Of a stretch of DNA of 47,786 bases, positions 42,494-47,786 are shown piece after piece. The position numbers and the translations under genes were made by a program. The DNA lies in NCBI RefSeq assembly GCF_002940945.1, contig NZ_PNFV01000010.1, positions 1-47,786 of the forward strand. Reading direction: 5' to 3'. The number at the start of each line of letters is the position of its first letter. The stretch's first letter is position 1. This DNA is from Limosilactobacillus pontis (GTDB lineage Bacteria; Bacillota; Bacilli; Lactobacillales; Lactobacillaceae). The notes beneath the pieces are model-generated. The model was not told where the DNA came from. It ran no database searches and saw only the letters and a program-made list of their open reading frames with translations.

Positions 42494-43906
42494 TTAAGCA
42501 GTATGACTGGCAGTCACCTTTTTTGGTACCTTCAGGAACATTCCGGTGATTACTGCAAGGATGGTGACCAAGAACGGGAAGAAGGCCCAGGGGATGAACT
42601 TCAATGGGTTGATCTGCAGGGCTCCGGCGATAAAAACACCAGAAACACTCCACGGAACGATAGCGTTGACTGCCGCACCAGCATCGTTCAGGATCCGGGT
42701 GAGGAACTTACGCTTGAGACCCAGTTGGTCAAATGATTTGAGGAAGGATTGCCCGGGCAGGATGATGGCGAGGTAGTGCTCACCGACGATCAAGTTGACT
42801 CCCACACAGGTAATAGCGGTAGCCAGGGTGAGCCGCCCTGGTGTCTGGATAGCGCTAGAAAGGTGGTCAATGATGGCACCGATAATGTTGAACTTGATCA
42901 GCAGGCCACCCAAGGCAAGGGCAAAGACGATCAGGGCCAATGATGTCAGCATACTAGCAATTCCGCCCTTGGAGAGGAGAGTATCGATGGTCTTATCTCC
43001 AGTATGAGAGACGAAACCCGTCATGATCGTTTTGGTGATCATACTGATACTGGTAGCAGGAGCGTGGATCCAGCCAAGCAGGGCAGCAAAGAGGGAGCCT
43101 AGTCCCAGGGATGGGATGGCTGGCACCTGTAGGATGGCTAGGATGATCAAGAGCAGGACAGGGAGCAGTGCCCAGCCAGAGATCCAGAAACCGCTGGCCA
43201 GACCGTGCATCATCTGGTGGACGGCGCCGAGACTGACATTCTTAGAATTCAAACCGAGAATGGTGTAGAGGACGACACAGATGGCCCAGGCGGGAATATC
43301 GGTGATCATCAGAGCCTTGATATGCTCGTAGATACTGATCTTACCAACGCTAGCGGCCAGGTTTGTAGTTCCAGACAGTGGTGAAATGTTGGAACCGCAG
43401 AAGGCTCCAGAGACGATTACCCCAGCGGTCAGACCTGGATTAATCTTTAGGGTGGCACCGATTCCGATAAAGGCGATCCCCATAGTGGAAACGGTGGTGA
43501 AGGAGCTTCCACAGGCTACCCCGACCAAGGTACAGACGATGAAGACGGTCGGCAGGAAAAATTTCACGGAGATGATTTCAAAACCGAAGTACATGATTGT
43601 CGGAATTGTTCCAGAGAAGATCCAAGTAGCGATCAGCACTCCGATGGATAGAAAAATGATCAGCGGGTCGACCCCGGCTCGCAGCCCACTCCGCATTCCG
43701 TCCATGACGTTGTCCCAGGAGAAGCCGCGTAACCGTCCGTAGATGGCTAGCAGGGTGAAGGCGATGAACAGCGGTGCTTGTGGTTCCTGCTGCCGGATGA
43801 TGATCAGGTAGCCTAGGATACATAGGATAACAGTCAGGACAATCAGACTTTCACCAAAACCGAGGGTTGGCTCGGTGGTTTGACGATGTTTTTTAAAGAG
43901 ACTCAT
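42494..43906 (-). CDS. nhaC: NhaC-family Na+/H+ antiporter or organic-acid/amino-acid exchanger
   Basis: 470 aa, ATG after AAGGAGG. About eleven membrane helices; NhaC hallmarks are CGSSFTTVSTMGIAFIGIG, SGAFCGSNISPLSGTTNLAA and LIVGEHYLAIILPGQ. The family includes Na+/H+ antiporters, the malate/lactate antiporter MleN, and predicted lysine, methionine and tyrosine transporters controlled by riboswitches or T-boxes. A long structured leader with a terminator precedes this gene, so ligand-responsive control is likely; the ligand could reveal the cargo. Confidence 0.9.
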   Translation of the reverse strand: MSLFKKHRQTTEPTLGFGESLIVLTVILCILGYLIIIRQQEPQAPLFIAFTLLAIYGRLRGFSWDNVMDGMRSGLRAGVDPLIIFLSIGVLIATWIFSGTIPTIMYFGFEIISVKFFLPTVFIVCTLVGVACGSSFTTVSTMGIAFIGIGATLKINPGLTAGVIVSGAFCGSNISPLSGTTNLAASVGKISIYEHIKALMITDIPAWAICVVLYTILGLNSKNVSLGAVHQMMHGLASGFWISGWALLPVLLLIILAILQVPAIPSLGLGSLFAALLGWIHAPATSISMITKTIMTGFVSHTGDKTIDTLLSKGGIASMLTSLALIVFALALGGLLIKFNIIGAIIDHLSSAIQTPGRLTLATAITCVGVNLIVGEHYLAIILPGQSFLKSFDQLGLKRKFLTRILNDAGAAVNAIVPWSVSGVFIAGALQINPLKFIPWAFFPFLVTILAVITGMFLKVPKKVTASHTA

Positions 43907-43930
43907 TTATAATTTCCTCCTTATTACCAA

Positions 43931-44191
43931 TAAAAAAACCAGCTAGATGCTTGAGACATTGCTCAATCTAGCTGGTGGCCGCGTAAGCGAATAGTATGAT
44001 CCTGCCTGCCCAATTGCTAGATTGAAGACACCTAGCAAAATGGCATAGTAAACACAACCCTGCTTAGGTGCGAACGTCTCTGCCCGCACCTGTTGTGCAG
44101 ACATTAATTACGATAAGCAGCGTTGTAATAATAATTGGTCGTGTTTAATACAAATTGAATCATTACTATCCGGTCCTTTCAATTGTTTGTT
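43931..44191 (-). promoter_or_regulatory. Structured leader RNA of nhaC: candidate unclassified riboswitch
   Basis: On the minus-strand transcript, P1 pairs 44125-44113 (ACAACGCTGCTTA) with 44066-44054 (TAAGCAGGGTTGT), with one G-G mismatch. P1 encloses hairpin P2, AGGTGCG / CGCACCT. P3 pairs TGCC..TTGCTAG with CTAGCAA..GGCA (44045-44007). A terminator stem CCAGCTAGAT / ATCTAGCTGG followed by seven T residues lies at 43977-43931. The 3' side of P3 (CAATCTAGC) is complementary to the terminator 5' arm (GCTAGATTG), which gives a mutually exclusive antiterminator. I recognise no known riboswitch core. Confidence 0.7.
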
Positions 44192-44197
44192 GGCATT

Positions 44198-44226
44198 ATT
44201 AAAGCATTCTCATTTTAGTTTGTCAA
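44198..44226 (-). promoter_or_regulatory. Promoter of the nhaC leader
   Basis: -35 TTGACA (44226-44221), 17-bp spacer, -10 TTTAAT (44203-44198) on the minus strand. This predicts a leader of about 285 nt. Confidence 0.75.
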
Positions 44227-44373
44227 TTCCTAATTTTAAATTAATTTAGAACTAGTGATAGTCGAATTCCCTTGAGATACGGCGGGTTGTGCGATTGACG
44301 ATAAATAAAATTATAGAAAAGTGTGCAGGGTGTAAAAAAGGGACTATAATAGACGGTGAAAGGAAGCATAATC

Positions 44374-44583
44374 ATGGAAATTAATGAAGATGCTCTTAAG
44401 AACTTCCAGAACTCGAAGTTTGATTTTGTTGATGCTAAGGGTAACGATGTTGACTTCAGCAACCTTTCTGATGACGTAACGTACACGCTGCGGGACGGCA
44501 AGACTGTTGTTGAGGATGACATGAAGGCTCAAGACGTTGTTGATACAATCAACAACGAGTATGGCAAGACCATGAATGTCTGA
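44374..44583 (+). CDS. Small acidic protein of unknown function
   Basis: 69 aa from ATG 44374 (GAAAGGAAG upstream; the frame also opens at GTG 44356). A -10 TATAAT lies at 44345-44350. It is acidic, with no membrane segment, cysteine or recognised motif: MEINEDALKNFQNSKFDFVD, then TYTLRDGKTVVEDDMKAQDV. It is followed by its own terminator and stands alone, divergent from nhaC. Its promoter, ribosome binding site, codon pattern and terminator make it credible as a real gene. I do not recognise the family. Confidence 0.7.
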   Translation: MEINEDALKNFQNSKFDFVDAKGNDVDFSNLSDDVTYTLRDGKTVVEDDMKAQDVVDTINNEYGKTMNV

Positions 44584-44611
44584 TTTAATAACTGAATATG
44601 CTAACTTCACT

Positions 44612-44644
44612 AATCTTCCCAGCCATTAATTGGGAAGATTTTTC
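44612..44644 (+). terminator. Terminator after the small acidic protein gene
   Basis: Perfect 10-bp stem AATCTTCCCA / TGGGAAGATT with a 9-nt loop and TTTC. Confidence 0.85.
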
Positions 44645-44697
44645 ATTTTAAACAATAATGGGCCGGGGCACTAATACCCTGACCCGTTGTTTAACTT

Positions 44698-45459
44698 TTA
44701 CTCAAACTGCATTCCGCCATCGCAGAGGATCGTCTGTCCGGTAATGTAATCGGACTTATCACTGGCCAGAAATTCGACTACCTTAGCAACATCGTCTGGG
44801 TCAGATAGCTTGTCGAGAGCAATCAATGACTCGTAGTCACTCATCTTTAGGCCCTGGTCGTCGGCAATTTTCCGCATCATTGGCGTGTCAACAATTCCAG
44901 GAGCATAAGCGTTGACCGTGATTCCTTGCTTAGCCAGGTCTCGAGCTGCAACCTGCGTAATGCCACGAACCGCAAATTTAGTGCTGGAGTAGAGGAGCTC
45001 ATTCTTGTTGCCTCGGACTCCGGCTTGTGAGGTGGCGTTGATGATCTTACCAATAACTTCTTTTCCCTGCCGAGGCTTCTTTTCAAACTGCTCAAGGGCT
45101 GCCTGAATTCCCCACATATCACCAGCAACGTTAACGTGCATAACCTTGTCGAACATTTCTGGGGTAACATCCTTGATCCTGGTGACGGGGCCTAGACCAG
45201 CATTATTGACGAGAACATCAAAGCCGCCAAAGTGGTCCGCTGTCTGCTGAACGGCTGAGAACATCTGGCCTCGGTCGGCGACGTTGACGGTAACAGCCAG
45301 TGCATCACCGCCACTAGCTTTGATTTCGCTAGCAACCCGTTGGGCGTTATCGCTATTTAGATCGGCAACTCCAACTGCAAAGTCCGCGTTGGCGAGTCGC
45401 TTGGCGATTGCTTCACCGATACCTTGTCCAGCACCTGTAACCATTGCAACCTTAGTCAT
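44698..45459 (-). CDS. budC: Acetoin/diacetyl reductase ((S)-acetoin forming), SDR family
   Basis: 253 aa, ATG after AAAGGAAG. Classical SDR: TGAGQGIG cofactor loop, D36-type acidic residue (VADLN) favouring NAD(H), NNAG, the catalytic Ser and the YSSTK Tyr/Lys pair. The C-terminal TGQTILCDGGMQF is typical. Overall pattern (DVTPEMFDKVMHVN, GWGIQAA-like GDMWGIQAA) matches meso-2,3-butanediol dehydrogenase/diacetyl reductase. It reduces diacetyl and acetoin, regenerating NAD+. Single gene; a weak GC-rich hairpin follows at about 44650-44697. Confidence 0.88.
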   Translation of the reverse strand: MTKVAMVTGAGQGIGEAIAKRLANADFAVGVADLNSDNAQRVASEIKASGGDALAVTVNVADRGQMFSAVQQTADHFGGFDVLVNNAGLGPVTRIKDVTPEMFDKVMHVNVAGDMWGIQAALEQFEKKPRQGKEVIGKIINATSQAGVRGNKNELLYSSTKFAVRGITQVAARDLAKQGITVNAYAPGIVDTPMMRKIADDQGLKMSDYESLIALDKLSDPDDVAKVVEFLASDKSDYITGQTILCDGGMQFE

Positions 45460-45526
45460 AATGATAGCTTCCTTTCTTTAATATATAGATAATTAACACT
45501 TCCCTGAATTATTCACCAGAAACTCC

Positions 45527-45571
45527 AAAATCCCCATCAAACACATGATTCAAGTGCTTGATGGGGATTTT
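45527..45571. terminator. Bidirectional terminator-like hairpin left of the IS element
   Basis: Perfect 14-bp stem AAAATCCCCATCAA / TTGATGGGGATTTT with a 17-nt loop. No gene converges on it from the left; it may insulate the IS element or be an older gene's terminator. Confidence 0.65.
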
Positions 45572-45580
45572 GCGTTTTCA

Positions 45581-46998
45581 CCTTTTAAGTGCAGAAAAAG
45601 AGCCTCAGCTCTGGTATAGTTAACTCGACCAAAAGACACTATAAAAAAAAGAGGACTCTATAATGAAAACTGTACAGGAAATGGCATTTAGTTTCAATAA
45701 AAACATTCTAGCATCGCATACCGGCGGTCAATTATCTTCTGATGGTGGCCTAACCTTGTGTGTTGAACTGATGGCAAAGTTTCAGTTCACGAACTTAGCT
45801 GACAATCTATTGAAGTTCAACGACCATCGACAATACTGTCAGCATAGTAATTCAAGTATCTTGATGCAGTTGGTTCTGCAGATCATTGCCGGTTATAATA
45901 CAGATTCTGCTGCAACCTCATTGGTTGCAGAACCACTGTTTAAACTTTTATTGGACAAACCAGCCTTAGCTTCACAAGCAACGATATCCCGTTTCTGGCA
46001 ACGTATCGATACCGCAGGTGTGGACGCCTTCCAGACTTTAAATCAAGCTCTTATTGATCAAGCTCGACTGCTAACTAATCAGACGACCACCATTATTGAT
46101 ATTGATTCAACCCATTCTGACACTTATGGCAATCAAGAAGCTACTGACTATAACGCCCATTATGGCTCGGAGGGGTATCATCCATTACTAGCTATCGATA
46201 ATGATGGTAACCTCCTGAAAGCCATCCTACGGCCTGGTAATGCCTATACCAGCACAGATATAAAAGCCTTTTTGGAACCGTTATTAAAACATTATCAAGA
46301 CCAATTGCCAGAAACTGATATTTTGGTTCGCGGTGATAGCGGGTTCGCCACACCAGCTGTTTATGATACCTGCGAGGCCGATGATGTCTTTTACATTATT
46401 CGCCTCAAACGTAATAAGCGACTACACAACTTGGCAGAAGAGTTTGTACAGATAAGCGACACAACTGAGTGGCATGAAACCGAAACTCACTATTACTCAG
46501 CAACTTATCAGGCCACTTCGTGGCCTAAACCGCGTCAAGTATACGTTAAGTCAACTCGTGTAGCTGGCGAATTGATCTTTTCACATGAATTTATTGTGAC
46601 TAATCTGACAAATTTAACCGCAGAAGCAGCATTTGAACTGTATCATAAGCGTGGTCAGATGGAGAATTATATCAAGGAAGCCAAAGAGGGCTTCTTCTTT
46701 GATAAGACTGATAGTTCAACGTTTACCGCCAACGCTGCCCGTATGATGGTTAGAGTATTAGCGTACAATATTATCAATTTTATGAAGCAAATAGCCCTAC
46801 CTAAAACAGAGACCGGATTGCGTGTTAGTACATTACGAATCCGTTTATTCAAAGTCGCTGCCCGCGTTGTGTTTACCGGTCGACGAATCCAGTTACGACT
46901 GAGTTCTCATCACGTTTATCATCGACTCTTTTATCAGGTATTACAGCGTATTCAGGCTATTAAATAGCCCCAATTAAAAAAATTCTGTACGATCAAGG
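45581..46998 (+). mobile_element. IS1380-family insertion sequence
   Basis: A complete IS1380-type transposase with candidate imperfect terminal inverted repeats CCTTTTAAGTGCAGAA (45581-45596) and TTCTGTACGATCAAGG (46983-46998, inverted). They match at 11 of 16 positions. The family normally begins with CC and is about 1.4-2 kb long. No target duplication is obvious, so the exact ends are uncertain. Confidence 0.5.
45663..46967 (+). CDS. IS1380-family transposase
   Basis: 434 aa, ATG after AGAGGA. IS1380 N-terminus FNKNILASHTGGQLSSDGG, then DDE catalytic residues in IDIDSTH (first Asp), VRGDSGFA (second Asp) and the QMENYIKEAKEGF helix (Glu). Length is normal and the frame is intact, so it is probably active. 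Inserted between the acetoin reductase and the second rrn operon. Confidence 0.92.
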   Translation: MKTVQEMAFSFNKNILASHTGGQLSSDGGLTLCVELMAKFQFTNLADNLLKFNDHRQYCQHSNSSILMQLVLQIIAGYNTDSAATSLVAEPLFKLLLDKPALASQATISRFWQRIDTAGVDAFQTLNQALIDQARLLTNQTTTIIDIDSTHSDTYGNQEATDYNAHYGSEGYHPLLAIDNDGNLLKAILRPGNAYTSTDIKAFLEPLLKHYQDQLPETDILVRGDSGFATPAVYDTCEADDVFYIIRLKRNKRLHNLAEEFVQISDTTEWHETETHYYSATYQATSWPKPRQVYVKSTRVAGELIFSHEFIVTNLTNLTAEAAFELYHKRGQMENYIKEAKEGFFFDKTDSSTFTANAARMMVRVLAYNIINFMKQIALPKTETGLRVSTLRIRLFKVAARVVFTGRRIQLRLSSHHVYHRLFYQVLQRIQAIK

Positions 46999-47378
46999 GA
47001 TAAGTGCACCCAAAAATTCAAAAATGACTCACCGTTAGGTGATACCATCAAAATTTAGAGTCTCAATACATAGTAAGCAAGATCAAAAGCCGTCAGTTTT
47101 TGAAAAACATGAAAACTGACGACTTTTTTTGAAGGTATGAATAATTCAGGACTTCTAATGTTTAGTTTATTTCAACTTTGTGGTAATGTAAACGATTTCA
47201 CCCTAGGGCTATTAGATTAACTATTGCAATTTAGTCACAAAGAGATTATAGTATTTAACTGTTGTGTTTCAGAGGCATGACAAAGTTAGCTATACCAAAA
47301 CTATTTTTCACAAGCTGTCAAGGAATGAAACTTTACAGCTAGTAGTGAGAACTACATGAAAAATAATTCATATTTTTC
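46999..47378. other. Intergenic region between the IS element and the rrn promoters
   Basis: AT-rich with no recognisable gene. It holds one clear terminator hairpin, CGTCAGTTTT (47091-47100) / AAAACTGACG (47112-47121) plus a T run to 47130, pointing rightward. I see nothing else that I can support. Confidence 0.6.
47091..47130 (+). terminator. Terminator between the IS element and rrn
   Basis: Perfect 10-bp stem with an 11-nt loop and seven T residues (47124-47130). It may stop read-through from the transposase. Confidence 0.8.
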
Positions 47379-47584
47379 TTGATAAAGTGTGTTGGTGATA
47401 GTACAATGGATATTGCTGTTGAGATAGATGCGTTGATGTTTATCTTAAATAGGTAAAATTAATCATTGACATCTTGGTAGTAATCAAGTATTATAAATAA
47501 GCTAGCTTGTATGAGACAGACACGATTACTTGCTTAATAAAATTAGCAAAAAGTGTTGACTTACTGTTAGCTAGATGATATAAT
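47379..47584 (+). promoter_or_regulatory. Three tandem rrn promoters (P1-P3)
   Basis: P1: TTGATA (47379) - 17 bp - TACAAT (47402-47407). P2: TTGACA (47466) - 17 bp - TATTAT (47489-47494). P3: TTGACT (47556) - 17 bp - TATAAT (47579-47584). Regular spacing of about 90 nt upstream of 16S is typical of strong rRNA control regions. Confidence 0.8.
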
Positions 47585-47762
47585 AAATACGCTAAGTAAG
47601 CGGTGCTTGCTTAGCACGGTAGACCTTTGAAAACTGAACAAAGTTTTTGACGAACTAAATGTGTAGGGTCTTCAATCACTTCGGTGATTTGAAGCAAAAC
47701 ATTTGCGAAGTCAATTCGCTTAATTAATTTGATTTAGAGCTATTCAAGTTCTTATATTTTAT
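47585..47762 (+). other. rRNA leader with antitermination-like sequence
   Basis: Untranslated 16S leader. It contains GACCTTTGAAAACTGAACAAAG, common in lactobacillus rrn leaders, and a CTTCAATCAC / GTGATTTGAAG hairpin (about 47671-47695). These are probably antitermination and processing signals. Confidence 0.6.
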
Positions 47763-47786
47763 ATGAGAGTTTGATCCTGGCTCAGG
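47763..47786 (+). rRNA. rrs: 16S rRNA, 5' end (partial)
   Basis: AGAGTTTGATCCTGGCTCAG, the universal 16S 5' sequence. Runs off the right edge. Confidence 0.95.

Noticed and set aside
43931..44191. Lysine riboswitch or T-box upstream of nhaC
   Set aside because: The conserved lysine-element blocks (for example the GCCGAAG segment) and the T-box sequence AGGGTGGNACCGCG are not present in this leader; only the terminator/antiterminator logic is shared.
1..47786. CRISPR array
   Set aside because: No regularly spaced direct repeats with unique spacers were seen on either strand.

Overview
The window is a stretch of low-GC Gram-positive chromosome lying between two rRNA operons that point the same way. 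It opens with the last bases of a 23S gene and a 5S gene, and closes with a tandem rrn promoter array and the first bases of a 16S gene. Gene content suggests a heterofermentative lactobacillus, most likely Limosilactobacillus: ribDE-BA-H behind an FMN riboswitch, a GH42 beta-galactosidase with a LacS-EIIA permease, an NhaC antiporter, an Spx paralogue, and Shine-Dalgarno sites near AAAGGAGG. The species call is inference. By eye (not computed) the window is a composition mosaic: about 300-5950 and 25500-44000 are GC-richer, and about 6100-25300 is clearly AT-richer.

Layout. (1) 353-5942: three-gene operon of a TerB_N/TerB_C-type protein, a BrxD-like (DUF2791) P-loop ATPase and an Lhr/BrxHI-like superfamily 2 helicase. 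It looks like a DNA-processing or phage-defence module. (2) 6027-11612: two identical tRNA-Thr(AGT) genes and a third, partial repeat of the tRNA 3' end plus its terminator. These bracket the riboflavin operon and an AbrB/Doc toxin-antitoxin pair, as in a tRNA-associated island. (3) 11877-19775: redox and detoxification genes, namely three aldo-keto reductases, an ACMSD-type amidohydrolase, a flavodoxin-fold oxidoreductase, YciI and ABM small proteins and LtrA, with LysR and MerR regulators and recognisable operators. (4) 19982-25275: a divergent MarR gene, a 24-bp-arm perfect dyad overlapping the promoter, then an AvrD-like protein, a P-loop kinase-like protein and an ABC exporter. This resembles a self-contained locus for making and exporting a small molecule. 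(5) 25573-30056: quinone reductase; a P1B metal ATPase with CPG in place of CPC; a free HMA metallochaperone; a ferritin-like/Dps-like protein; and a Crp/Fnr regulator. (6) 30162-35450: EVE/MmcQ protein, MDR oxidoreductase with MerR regulator, FRG-domain protein, an Spx paralogue with SxxS instead of CxxC, and a decayed rarA-like remnant. (7) 35526-40664: LacI regulator, LacS and GH42 LacA, with a cre-like site and inverted operators. (8) 40826-47000: succinate-semialdehyde dehydrogenase, NhaC antiporter behind a long structured leader that looks like an unclassified riboswitch, a small acidic protein, an acetoin/diacetyl reductase and an IS1380-family element.

The strongest candidates for undescribed biology are the MarR-AvrD-kinase-ABC locus, the structured leader of the NhaC gene, and the TerB/BrxD/helicase triad.
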